Below, in pieces: positions 36,187 to 48,910 of a stretch of 64,000 nucleotides of DNA. Each line of letters starts with the position of its first letter. Within the stretch, counting starts at the first letter, position 1. The stretch is from the NCBI RefSeq assembly GCF_018991925.1, contig NW_024736071.1, positions 7,908,453 through 7,972,452 on the forward strand, written 5' to 3'. The notes below the pieces were generated by a model. That model had not been told where the DNA came from. It saw only the letters and a program-made list of their open reading frames with translations, and searched no databases. The translations under genes were made by a program, and so were the position numbers. The stretch comes from Homarus americanus. Its lineage: Eukaryota; Arthropoda; Malacostraca; Decapoda; Nephropidae.

Positions 36187-36211
36187 TATATATATATATA
36201 TATATATATAG
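36187..36211. repeat. (TA)n microsatellite
   Basis: About 12 TA units. Confidence 0.95.
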
Positions 36212-37429
36212 AGGTAAAGAAAATTCTACAATAAATTTCCCCTCCTGTGTTCTGGTGGCAGGTGATGTATAAAAGATACGGGCTAAGTAAAGGAGTGAAT
36301 AAAACATACAAGATGCTGAGCCCAGATAAATATTAAGGGACCTGGAGCAGCAGCCTGATAAAACAACGATGAAGGAGCCCGGGATAAGTGAGGGGAGGGG
36401 AGATAGACGATTGTGAACGAGAGAGAAAGAGAAGGAGAGAAGGGAGGAGGGAAGGGCAGAAGTAGTGTGAAGGAGGGAAGAGAGAGAAGGAGGAGAGGAG
36501 GGAGGAGACAGAAAGAGAGAACGGGGATGGAAGAGAGAAACAAAGCAAAATGAGAGAATGGAGGAGAAGACAGACTTAGTGTGATGGAGGGAAAAGAGAG
36601 GGACAGAAAAGAAGATAATAAACAGATAACAGTGTGTGCGAGAAGAGGTGGTGTACTCGTATAGTGAAAAAGGAATGAATTATGGCAGAGTGCATAGAAT
36701 AAATAAAAAAATAATTGAAGTCAGAATGAAAATAATCTAAAAATACAATAAAGATCGAATTAATTTATAATAAGGTAAAAATAAATATATTAACAAAAAA
36801 CAAAAGAACGAAAAACAAAAACAAGAGACAAAACTGAATAAAGTTATGCCACAGAATAAAGAATAAAAGACAGCGAGAGATGGAAAAAATAATTACGAAA
36901 ATGACAGACTGAAGAATAAGAAAGAATGAATAAATAACAAGTGGACATAAAACAACGAGGGGTAGAGAAGAGGAGAAAATACACGATAAAGGTGTAACAG
37001 TGAAGAATAGGGATGACACACGTAGAATAAAACAATGCAAAAAATGTTGACAGCGAAATATAAATATTGATGGATAAATGAAAAACTGATAAGCTGAGTG
37101 GAAGCGCAGAGAGAGAGAGAGAGAGAGAGAGAGTTCAGGAGAAGGTTACCCCCACTTTTTTTATCACCGTAGTGGTTTATAGAAGGATATTACACACCAC
37201 TTTTATGTAGTCTTTTATTCCTTCATAAAACAGACACAGTTGACAACAATAATGTGGGAAGCTCGATATTCCCAGCGTGGAAAAAATTTTGTTAAAAAAT
37301 GTGATTCATGAGACTGAAACGAACTTCAACGCCGTGTCAACGCTAAGAGTCGAAAAAGATGGAAAAATATTATCCTGGGAGTGAAATGAATTTATTTGAA
37401 AACCATGTCAACGCTAATACCACGTGATT
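36212..37429. other. Unique DNA, GA-rich then A-rich
   Basis: Purine-rich at 36390-36610, A-rich at 36690-37030, and (GA)n at about 37109-37134. No gene recognised. Confidence 0.55.
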
Positions 37430-40400
37430 ACTTTTACTACAGCAGCCCTACTACCACACCAACACTACTACTACAGCAACACTACTACTACAGCAACACT
37501 ACTACCACACTAACACTACTACTACAGCAGCCCTACTAACACACCAACACTACTACTACAGGAGCCAACTACTACTACCACACCAACACTACTACTACAG
37601 CAGCCCACATTACTACCACCAACACTACTACTACACAAACACTACTACTACAGCAGCCCTACTACCAACCCAACACTACTACTACAGCGCCCACTAATAC
37701 TACCACACCAACACTACTACTACAGCAGCCCACTACTACTACACAGCAACTCTATACCAAAAAACACCACTAGCACCCCAACACCAACACTACTACTACA
37801 GCAGCCCACCATACTACCACAAACACTACTACTAGCAGCCCACTACTACTACCACACCAACACCTACTACTACAGGAGCCCATACCAACCAACACTACTA
37901 CTACAGCAGCCCACTACTACTACCACACCAACACTACTACTAGAGGAGCCCACTACTACTACCACACTAACACTACTACTACAGTAGCCCTACTACCACA
38001 CCAACACTACTACTACAGCAGCCCACTACTACTACCACACAACACTACTACTACAGCAGCCCACTACTACTACCACACCAACACGACTACCAATCAACAC
38101 TACTACTACAGCAGTCCACCACTACTACCACACCAACACTACTACTACAGCAGCCCTACTACCACACCAACACTACTACTACAGCAGCCCACCACTACTA
38201 CCACACCAACACTACTACTACAGCAGCCCACTACTACTACCACACCAAGCTACTACTACGACACCAACACTACTACTACACCAACACTATTACTACAGCA
38301 GCCCACTACTACTACCACACCAACACCACTACTACTAAGCCCACCACTACTACCACACCAACACTACTACTACAGGAGCCCACTACTACTACCACACCAA
38401 CACTACTACCACACCAACACTACTACTACAGCAGCCCACCACTACAACCACACCAACACTACTACTACAGGAGCCCACTACTACTACCACACCAACACTA
38501 CTACTACAGCAGCCCTACTCACTCATACACCAACACTACTACTACAGCAGCCCACTCACTACTACCACACCAACACTACTACTACAGCAGCCTACTACTA
38601 CTACCACACTCAACACTACTACTAAAGCAACCCACTACTACTACCACACCAACACCACTACTACAGGAGCCCACTACTACTACCACACCAACACTACTAC
38701 TACAGCAGCCCTCTACTACTACCACACCAACACTACTACCACAGGAGCCCACTACTACTACCACACCAACACTACTACTACAGCAGCCCACTACTACTAC
38801 CACACCAACACTACTACTACACCAGCACTACTACTACAGCAGCCCACTACTACTACCACAACAACACTACTACTGCAGCACTCAATACTACCAATACCAA
38901 CACTACTACTACACCAGCACTACTACTACAGCAGCCCACCACTACTACCACACCAACACTACTACTACAGCAGCCCACTACTACTACCACACCAACACTA
39001 CTACCACACCAACACTACTACGCATAAGCCCACCATTACTACCACACCAACACTACTACTACACCAGCATACTACTACAGCAGCCCACACTGCTACCACA
39101 CCAACACTACTACTACACCAGCACTACCACTACAGCAGCCCCACTACCACACCAACACTACTACTACAGCAGCCCACTACACTATACAGCCCCACTACCA
39201 CACCAGCACTACTACTACAGCAGCCCTACTACCACACCAACACCACTACTACAGCAGCCCTACTACCACACCAACACTCACTACACAGCAGCCCACTACT
39301 ACTACAGCAGCCCACTACTACTACCACACCAACACTACTACTACAGCAGCCCACTACTACTACCACACCAAATGTCACTACTACACCAGCACTACTACTA
39401 CAGCAGCCCACTACTACTACCACACCAACACTACTACTCACAGCAGCCCACTACTACTACCACATCAACACTACTACTACACCAGCACTACTACTACAGC
39501 AGCCCACTACTACTACCACACCAACACTACTACTACAGCAGCCCACCACTACTACCACACCAACACTACTACTACACCAACACTACTACTACAGCAGCCC
39601 ACTACTACTACCACAATCCAACACTACTACCACTAATCAACACTACTACTACAGCAGCCCACCACTACTACCAATAACCAACACTACTACTACACCAAGC
39701 ATCTACTACTGCAGCCCACCACCATTACCACTAATCAACACCACTACTGCACTGAAGACTACTACTACTGCTAGCTCCCACCACCAACCAACACTACACA
39801 CAGCAGCCCTACTACCACACCAACACTACTCACTACACCAACACTACTACTACAGCAGCCCACTACTACTACTCAATAATCAACACTACTACTACAGCAG
39901 CCCAATACTACTACCACACCAACACTAATACTACACCAGCACTACTACCACAGCAGCCCTACCACTCCTACCACACCAACACTACTACTACAACAACACT
40001 ACTACTACAGCAGCCCACTACTACTACCACACCAACACTACTACTAACTAGCACTACTACTCAGTAGCCCACCACCCTACCACACCAACACTACTACTAC
40101 AACCAACCACTACCACACCCCAACACTGCTAACCACACCAAGCACCACTACCACAGCAGCCCTACTACCACAACTGCACTACCACTACAGCAGCCTACTA
40201 CCACACCAACACTACTACTACAGCAGCCCACCACTACTTACAAAATATAATTCACTACACAACATCATACTACCACCACACCAACACTACTACCACACCA
40301 ACACTACTACTACAGCAACCTACTACTACTACCACACCAACACTACTACCACACCAGCACTACTACTACAGCAGCCTCACTACCACACCAACACCACTAC

Positions 40401-42986
40401 TACAGCAGCCCCATTACCACACCAACACTACTACAGCCCACTACTACTACCACAACCAACACTACTACCACCAACACTACTACCACACCAACACCAATAC
40501 TACCACACCAACACTACTACCACACCAACACCACTACCAATAACCAACACCACTACCAATAACTAAACAATTACCACACCACTACTACAGCAGCCCAACA
40601 CTACTACCACTAATTACTACCACAGCAGCCCACCACTACTACACCAACACTACTACAGTCTCTACTACCACACCAACACTACTACTACAGCAGCCCACTC
40701 ACTACTACCACACCAACACTGCTACCACACCAACACTACTACTACAGCAGCCCAATTTACTACCACACCAACACTACTACCACACCAACACTACTACTAC
40801 AGCAGCCCACCACTACTACCACACCAACACTACTACCACACCAACACCTACTACATACAGCAGCCCACTACTACTACCACACCCAACACTACTACCACAC
40901 CAACACTACTACTACAGCCCACCACTACTACCACATTCACTACTACAGTAGCTCACCACTACCACACCAACACTACTACCACACCAACACTACTAATACA
41001 GCAGCCACTACTACTACCACACCAACACTACTACCACACCAACACTACTACCACACCAACACTACACAGCAGCCCCACTACGACATTCACAACACTACTG
41101 CTACACCAACACCACTACTACAGCAGCCCACTACTACTACCACACCAACACTACTACTACACCAGCACTACTACTACTACAGCAGCCCTACTACCACACC
41201 AACTACTACTACCACACCAACACTACTACTACAACAACACTACTACTACAGCAGCCCACTACTACCACACCAACTACTACTACAGCAACACTACTACTAC
41301 CAGCAGCCCTACTACGACACACCAACACTACTACTACGACACCAACACTACTATACACCAACACTACTACTACAGCAGCCCTACTACCACACCAACACTA
41401 CTACTACAGCAGCCCACCACTACTACCACACCAACACTACTACCACACCAACACTACTACTACAGCAGCCCACTACTACTACCACACCCAACACCACACC
41501 AATACCAACACCACTACTACAGCAGCCCACTACTACTACCACACCAACACTACTACCACACCAACACTACTACTACAGCAGCCCACCACTACTACCCACA
41601 CACCAACACCACTACCACACCAACACTACTACTACACAGCCCACCACTACTAACACACTACTACACGCAGCACCACTACTACCACACCCAACACTACTAC
41701 CACACCAACACTACTAATACAGCAGCCCACCACTACTACCACACCAACACTACCACCACAACAACACTACTACCACACCAACACCACTACTCACAGCCCT
41801 CTACGACACCAACACTACTGCAACTTCAACACTACTACTACAGCAGCCCACTACTACTACCACAACCAACACTACTACTACACTCAGCACTACTACTACT
41901 ACAGCAGCCCTTACTACCACACCAACTACTACTACCACACCAACACTACTACTACAACAACACTACTACTACAGCAGCCCACCATACTACCACACCAACA
42001 CTACTACTACAGCAACACTACTACTACAGCAGCTTACTACGACACCAACACTACTACTACGACACCAACACTACTACTACACCAACACTACTACCACAGC
42101 AGCCCACTACCACACCAACACTACTACTACAGGAGCCCACTACTACTACTAAACCAACACTACTGTAACACTACTACTACAGCAGCCCCACTACGACACC
42201 AACACTACTCCCTACGACACCAACACTACTACTACACCAACACTACTACTACAGCAGCCCCACTACCACACCAACACTACTACAGGAGCCCACTATCACT
42301 ACCACACCAACACTACTACTACAGCAGCCTCACCACTTCTACCACACCAACACTACTACTACCACACCAACACTACTACTACACCAACACTACTACTACA
42401 GCAGCCCACTACTACTACCACACCAACACACACACCAACACTACTACTACACCGCACCACTACTACAGCAGCCCACTACTACTACCACACCAACACTACT
42501 ACTACAACAGCCCACTACTACCACACCAACACTACTACCACACAAACACTACTACTACAGGAGCCCATCACTACTCCACACCAACACTACTACTACAGCA
42601 GCCCACTACTACTACCACACCAACACTACAATGCACCAACACTACTACTACACCAACACTACTACAGCCCACCACTACTACCACACCAACACTCAACTAC
42701 TACACCAACAACACTACTACTACAGCAGCCCCACTACTACCATAATCAACACTACTACCGCACCAACACTACTACCACACCAACACTACTACTACAGCAG
42801 CCCACTACTACTACCACACCAACACTACTACCACACAACATACTACTACTACAGCAGCCCACTACTACTACCAACACCAACACTACTACCACACCAACAC
42901 TACTACTACTGCTGCCTACTACGACACCAACACTACTACTACACCAACACTACTACTAAGCCCACTTACTACTACCACACCAACAC
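37430..42986. repeat. Giant 39-bp satellite array, main block
   Basis: Roughly 140 unit-equivalents of a 39-bp repeat made of CTACTACTACAGCAGCCCAC and TACTACTACCACACCAACA. The two halves also occur alone, so the local order varies (insertions of extra CACACCAACACTACTAC, shortened TACTACAGCAGCCC). G is almost confined to CAGCAG. Single-base indels are frequent and irregular, as expected of uncorrected long reads. The array continues through interruptions to about 46470. Confidence 0.97.
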
Positions 42987-43795
42987 TTTTTTTTTTTTTT
43001 TTTTTAAACGTGGCATCAGCCTCAATAGCCACACCTTCCCCATCATTATTTGCTTTAATATTAAATATCCTAATACATAAGGCTATCCTGTCTGTGTTAA
43101 ATTAGTTGAGCCGCAGATCTATGCGGCATTCAGTGACTGTAGCCTCATAGTCAATATCTGCAGCAGTTGTCGGAGTAGGGCAGGCTTTCGTTCCCTGGAG
43201 GCAAAGCAAAAGCTGACCGAAGGAGAGAGGACAGTCGACATCTCATCCAGGCTGAACATAACTCTGGGCTGCTGCTTCTGTTCGGAGATCAGCTCCGCGA
43301 GTCTGGCGTAGAAACATCTTGCAATTGGGCCCATCCCACCAGAGGTCAGAACACTAGAGGAGTGAAGCTGCCTTGATCAACATTTTGTATTCTCTCCCCA
43401 TATGCCCTTTTCTTGTCGTTTGCTCCTCTATGCGCAGCACGAGAGCTAGGTTACGGTGACAAACAGCCATGGGATCAAAATCTGATGTCGAAGAAAGTCG
43501 CGGTCCTAGTCCTGAGCACTGACGTCCACACGGGCTTCGTTAGAGTGTTGAAGTCTTGTTGAAGATCTGCCATCCAGTGGAAGGAGGTCGGTTCTACCAT
43601 GACGTCCCGGCAATTTCTTCAACATATTTGCTGTGAGATCCTTACCTCGTCATGCCTCATGCATATGAAGCCCCCTTCTTAGAGATCATGGCGTGATCGC
43701 CATCATAGAAAAAGCCACACACGCATTGGGAGGGCAAACCATCTACTGGCCAACTGTACCTTAGAGCAATGGCATCTGTAAATTTGTTTGTTAAG
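42987..43795 (-). pseudogene. LINE-like retrotransposon 3' end, copy A (longest)
   Basis: The minus strand reads toward a poly-A tail (19 T at 42987-43005 on the plus strand). Translated in pieces it shows, in order: FTDAIALRYSWPVDGLPSQC and CVCGFFYDGDHAM, a C-x-C...DHA pattern (43729-43681); RHDEVR (near 43660); FFDIR followed by FDPMAVCHRNLAL (near 43490-43450); SGGMGPIARCFYARLAEL (near 43345-43300); and a degenerate arginine-rich end. This is the C-terminal region that follows the reverse transcriptase in a widespread class of LINE-like polyproteins (C.CG..-DHA..C..GG, RH.E.RD, FFDVRVF.P, PLVFTTSGGMG, W.RCRLSF..LRS). At least three frameshifts and several stops break it. The 3' UTR is about 110 bases. 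It lies inside the 39-bp satellite. Identification is from memory of the family. Confidence 0.7.
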
Positions 43796-44858
43796 GCTGA
43801 AACCACCATCACTACTGCTACTACAGCAGCCCTACTACCACACCAACACTACTACTAGCAGCAGCCCACTACTACTACCACATCAACACTACTACTACAA
43901 NNNNNNNNNNNNNNNNNNNNNNNNNNNNNNNNNNNNNNNNNNNNNNNNNNNNNNNNNNNNNNNNNNNNNNNNNNNNNNNNNNNNNNNNNNNNNNNNNNNN
44001 CAACACTACTACTACAGCAGCCCACCACACACCAATAACCAACACCACTACTACAGCAACACTACTACTACGCAGTTCTACTACGACACCAACACTACTA
44101 CTACGACACCAACACTACTACTACACCAACACTACTACTACAGCAGCCCCACTACCACACCAACACTACTACAGGAGCCCACTACTACTACCACACCAAC
44201 ACTACTACTACAGCAACACCACTACCACACCAACACTACTACCACAGCAGCCCACCGTCACCACCAATAACCAACACTACCACCAATCAACACTACTACT
44301 ACAGCAGCCCTACTACCACCACCACAACCAACACTACTACCGCAACCAACACTACTACCACACCAACACTACTACTACAGCAGCCCCACTACCACTACCA
44401 CACCAACACTACTACTGCACCAACACCACTGCTACAGCAGCCCACCACTACCACTACTACACCAACACCACTACCAATAACTAACAAGCACTACCACACC
44501 AAGTCTCTACTACCACACCAACACTACTACTACAGCAGCCCACTACTACTACCACACCAACACTACTACTACAGCAGCCCACTACTACTACCACACCAAC
44601 ACTACTACCACAGCAACACTACTACTACAGCAGCCCACTACTACTACTACCACACCAACACTACTACTACACCAACACTACTACCACACCAACACTACTA
44701 CTACAGCAGCCCACTACTACTACCACACCAACACTACTACCACACCAACACTACTACTACACCAACACTACTACTAAGCCCACCATTACACCAACACTAC
44801 TACTACAGCAGCCCACTACTACCACACCAACACTACTACTACAGCAGCCCACTACTAC
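43796..44858. repeat. 39-bp satellite, second block
   Basis: The same units as 37430-42986, broken by the 100-base gap, with the same irregular indels. Confidence 0.95.
43901..44000. other. Assembly gap (100 N)
   Basis: Exactly 100 N, with satellite on both sides. The round length suggests a placeholder, so the true size of the array is unknown. Confidence 0.99.
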
Positions 44859-45535
44859 TTTTTTTTTTTTTTTTTTTTTTTTTTGGCCTCCAGCCTCCCC
44901 AATAGCCATACCTTCGCACCATTTATTTACCTTAATATTAAATATCCTAATACATAATAGCTATCCTATCTGTCTAATTAGTTGAGTCGCAGATCTATGC
45001 GCGGCATTCGGTGACTGTAGCCTCATAGTCAATATCTGCAGTTGTCGGAGTAGGCTTCCGTTCCCCTGATGCAGAGGTGCCGACCGAAGGAGAGAGAAGG
45101 ACAGTCGACATCTCATCCAGGCTAACATAACTTCTGGGCTGCTGCTTGTTCGGAGATCAACTCCTGAGTCTGGCGTAGAAACATCTTGCACTTGGGCCCA
45201 TCCCACCAGAGGTTGTGAACACTAGAGGAGTGAGCTGCTTTTGATCAACGTTTGAATTCTCTCCCCATACGCCCTTCTCTTGTCGTTCTCGTTCCTCCTA
45301 TGCAGCATCGAGAGCTAGGTTACGGTGACAAGTGGCCATGGGATCAAAACTTGATGTCGAAGAAGCTCGCTTCCCGCGTCCAGAATCCTCGAGCAGTGAC
45401 GTCCACACGGGCTTCGTTAGATGTGTTTGAAGTCCTGTGTTGAAGATCTCATCCAGTGGAAGGAGGGTCGGTTCTACCATGACGTCCCGGCAGATTTCTT
45501 CAACATATTTGCTGTGAGATCCCTTACCTCGTCAT
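44859..45535 (-). pseudogene. LINE-like retrotransposon 3' end, copy B
   Basis: Same orientation and sequence family as copy A, with a 26-T tract at 44859-44884 marking the poly-A tail. The copy begins (5' end, right side) within the RH-x-E region, since LTANMLKK-like sequence at about 45525 is the first recognisable piece, so it is shorter than copy A. It then shows TKPVWTSLLEDSG, FDPMATCHRNLALDAA (45350-45300), the GGMGP region (about 45200) and MLAWMRCRLSFSLLRSAPL (45129-45073). The WMRCRLSF..LLRS block is intact here and is the clearest family signature in the window. Frameshifts separate the pieces. The right edge passes straight into satellite sequence. Confidence 0.7.
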
Positions 45536-45700
45536 ACCACACCAACACTACAGCAGCCCACTACTACTACCACACCAACACTACTACTACTACACCAACA
45601 CTACTACTACGACACCAACACTACTACTACACCAACACTACTACTACACCAACACTACTACTACACCAACACCACTACTACTACACCATCACACCTACGA
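45536..45700. repeat. 39-bp satellite, third block
   Basis: A short satellite stretch between copies B and C, with TACGACACC variants. Confidence 0.9.
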
Positions 45701-45701
45701 C

Positions 45702-46330
45702 TTTTTTAATTACGTGGCCTCCAGCCTCCCCAAATAGCCACACTTTCGCCCCATTTTAGTACCTTAATATTTAATATCTTAGTACAATAGAAGCTACTCT
45801 AGCTGAGTTAGTTAAGACACAGATCTATGCGTCATTCAGTGACTGTTGCCTCAAAGTCAATATCTGCGACTGTTGTTGCCTTTTGGGCCGAAGATCTCGT
45901 TCCCCTGAGGAAAAGCAATACCGACCTAAGTAGAATGAAGGGCAGTCGACATCTCAACCAGGCTGCAAAGTAGCTACTGGGCTGTTGATTTTGTTCAGAT
46001 AACACCTCGGCCAGTTGTACATAGAAGCATCTTGCACTCGGTCCCATCCCGCCAGAGGTTGTGAACACCAGAGGAAATGCTGCCTTGATCCACGTTCTGA
46101 ACTCTCTCCCCGTTACAGCTTGTTCTTGTCGTTCATGTTCCTCTTGTGTGCAGCCTCGAGAGATAAGGTACGGTGACAAGCGGCCATGGGGTCGAATGTC
46201 CCGACGCCAAAGATGGCTCGCTGCCCCCGCGTCCAGAATCCTCGAGCGTTAACGTCCACACGGGCTTCGTTGGATGTGTTGGAAGTCCTGTGATGGAGGT
46301 CCTGTGATGGAGATTCTAACCGTCCAATGT
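45702..46330 (-). pseudogene. LINE-like retrotransposon 3' end, copy C
   Basis: The shortest and most diverged copy, with only six T at its left edge. On the minus strand it shows SNEARVDVNARGFWTRGQRA and FGVGTFDPMAACHR (46275-46180), then after a frameshift GREFRTWIKAAFPLVFTTSG (near 46110-46045), GPSARCFYVQLAEVLSEQ, and AAWLRCRLPFILLRSVLLFL (near 45965-45910). The last frame is open for 115 codons to a stop at 45832-45834, followed by a 3' UTR of about 125 bases. The D-[VI]-x-A-[RK]-GFW...FDVRVF.P block may be a nuclease-like segment (acidic residue pair plus basic residue); that is speculation. The right edge lies in TAC-rich satellite. Confidence 0.7.
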
Positions 46331-46470
46331 TTGCTACTACTACTACTACTATTACTATCACACCAACACTACTACCACACCAATACTACTACTGCTTCTA
46401 CTGCTATTACTACAACTATCACACTACTACTACTACTACTACCACACACACCAACAATAACTACTGGTCT
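46331..46470. repeat. 39-bp satellite, degenerate right edge
   Basis: (CTA)n, TATCACACCAACACTACTAC and ACTACTACTGCTTCTACTGC: the array decays here and ends. Confidence 0.85.
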
Positions 46471-46494
46471 GTATATTTCCCTCCAACATCCTCC

Positions 46495-47462
46495 ATCTCT
46501 CTTTTTTTTCATCACTCATCCTCATTATTCCCCCTCCTCATCCTTCCTCTCCCACACATACACTCCTCATCCTTCCTCTCCCACACACATTCCTCTTTCA
46601 TCCTCTCCCACATACATTCCTCTTTCATCCTCTCACACATACATTCCTCTTTCATCCTCTCCCCACACATTCCTCTTTCATCCTCTCCCACACACATTCC
46701 TCTTTCATCCTCTCCCACACACATTCCTCCTTCTTCCTCCCCAAAACACATACACCTCCTACCCCTTCCCACTATGTCTGCCTATCTCCTCCCCCCCACT
46801 CCTACTCCCTTCCGTTCACTGTCCAAGCACAAACATTCCCCCTTCCTCTCTCTTCCCCTCACATCTCCCTATCATTTCCCCCCCTACACAATATCTCTCC
46901 CTCTCTCCTTAAACTTCTATCTACCCACACATCCTTCGTCACCCTCTTCTCCTCCTTCCTTTCTCGCCCCTTCCCTTTCTCGCCCTTCCTTTCGCCCCTT
47001 CCCTTTCAAAACCCTCCTTCTTCCTTCCCTCCTCCCCTCCCTACCCCAACACAATCCACTTCATTTGTCATTTGTTTATCCTCTATCATCTTCTCCTTTA
47101 CCCATACATTACTTCTCTTCTTTACACAACCCAGCCCACCTGCTTTCCTCCCTTACCCCTTTTCCATCCATTCCACAGAAAATTCACTTCCTTTCCTGAT
47201 CCTCCCTCTCTACACAAGCCTTTCTCTTTCCCTAACAATTTAAATCCCTCATCCTTCCTCCCTCTCTCTCACCTCCCTTCCCTCAAAACACATTTCACCT
47301 ACCTACTGCCTTCACCAACATAATCTCCCTCTTTCTGTCTCTCCCTCTTCCCCCACACAACACATCGTCCTCCCTTAGCCTCTCAATACAATCGCCCTCC
47401 CTCTCTCACTCTCCCTTTCTCTCCCTCCGTCACCCTCCCTACCCCACCTTTACACAGCCCAC
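46495..47462. repeat. Pyrimidine-rich DNA with a 27-bp tandem repeat
   Basis: About 970 bases of C/T-rich plus strand. At about 46535-46745 there are seven copies of a 27-bp unit, CTCTCCCACACACATTCCTC plus TTTCATC. The rest has TTCCCTCC-like words without fixed period. Frames of 212 and 290 codons across it (Pro/Ser/Leu/His) are compositional. Confidence 0.9.
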
Positions 47463-47469
47463 CTCCTGT

Positions 47470-47880
47470 AAAACGTTTGATTAGAAACGCAAATACGGTT
47501 TCAATATTTTAAGAATCTCATTGTGTGGCGTATCAAAAATGGTAATCCTTCCTGCTGCATCAAGGTGCACACTGCCTGGCTGGAAAAAGGTATATTGGAT
47601 GCTGGGGGGAAAAAGGCGTACATCCATGTTCTCGACAATCGCTATGCTCATCATTATTGCACAGATCGTCAGCGGCGGCGTCCGGAGCCACACCGATACC
47701 CGGCCGCTTGAACACGGATGGTCGAACCTCCTGCTGTAGACCTCACGAGCGAGACGTCCCTAACGGAGTGGGTTGGCCGCGTGAGGCTTGGCACCCTCTG
47801 AGCCCCGGGGGGGAGTTTGGGATTGGTATATGAAGTATTTGTCATTTTGATGGTTTGGGAGACGAGACTCATAATAAAAC
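47470..47880. other. Non-repetitive GC/CpG-richer island, possible coding remnant
   Basis: This stretch differs in composition from both sides. On the plus strand an ATG at 47626 opens 37 codons with a hydrophobic start (MFSTIAMLIIIAQIVSGG), like a signal peptide or membrane segment, ending at 47739. On the minus strand an open frame reaches from about 47760 to 47481 and includes NMDVRLFPPSIQYTFFQPG, loosely like the LPPN-x(4)-QP segment of pogo/Tigger transposases. Neither is firm, and at most one strand can be right. Confidence 0.2.
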
Positions 47881-47920
47881 AAGGGAGTGAGAAAGACGGT
47901 GATAACCTGGAGTAATGGGA

Positions 47921-47972
<52 letters not shown>

Positions 47973-48210
47973 ATGGTGGGTGGTGGTAATGAGCATTCAG
48001 AGGATTTTTATGACGGTCATAGAGAAAAAACTTGTTTATTCAGAACAAGCAGCCGGGAATTTAATTAATAGTTTTGGCTTATACTTTACGAGGTGGATGT
48101 GACCATAATTGTAACCATTAAACGGACATAACTCGTCTCGCAGTTATAATAAACAGAGTGGACCAAACTCCACCTCAACCTCCACACACACTACATCTCT
48201 CGCCCTCTCC

Positions 48211-48252
<42 letters not shown>

Positions 48253-48690
48253 CAATCGCTCCATCTCGTAGTTATCATTATCTCTCTTCACTTTATCTCC
48301 ACTACACTAATAAATCATTCCATCTCCCTAGTTATTATATATCTCTCGAGATATCTCTACTAAATCATCCCTTCCATCTAGTTATTACCTATTTCCTTTA
48401 GCATTACTTATCGGAGTCTTTTGTTTAGTTCCCCTAATTATCATACAATATATTAATCCAGTCGTTTATCAGCCGTTCCCTTTGTTTCCACCACATATGA
48501 CAACAACAGCCGTGGGTATAAGACGATGCGAACCCAGGGCAGTTTACGGTGATTTTTTCTCTCTGTGTATACTGTAAATATTTCGCTAACAGCCAATTTA
48601 ACTCTTCTTTTCGAACGACCACCGCACCAAGTTGACGGGGCTCACCAAACACACATACTGAAGTGTACCACATGTTACCTACCCCCCTCC
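47881..48690. other. Unique DNA with (GA)n and (CT)n
   Basis: (GA)n at about 47926-47969 and (CT)n at about 48210-48249. Otherwise single-copy, with no gene recognised. Confidence 0.6.
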
Positions 48691-48910
48691 CCCACACACA
48701 CACACACACACACACTATGTTGGGCATCTACCACCACTACCACCACTACCACCACCACTGCCATTATTATCACCATCATAATCACCAGCAACAAAAAATA
48801 TACCAAGATCATCGTCACCATTAATCATCACCACAGTCACTATCATCATCATCACTACAGCCAATATCAACGATAACGACCATCACCAGAAGCGTCACAA
48901 CCAACAACAA
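48691..48910. repeat. (CA)n and CAC/ATC-rich block
   Basis: (AC) at 48694-48716, then (ACC)n and (ATC)n imperfect triplets. Confidence 0.85.

Noticed and set aside
46274..47323. Open frames of 212 and 290 codons rich in Pro, Ser, Leu and His
   Set aside because: Overlapping frames in the same pyrimidine-rich DNA, and a 27-bp repeat explains the periodic part.
48520..48545. Possible tRNA T-arm on the minus strand (GGGTTCGCATC)
   Set aside because: No A-box at the right distance and no clover-leaf could be drawn.
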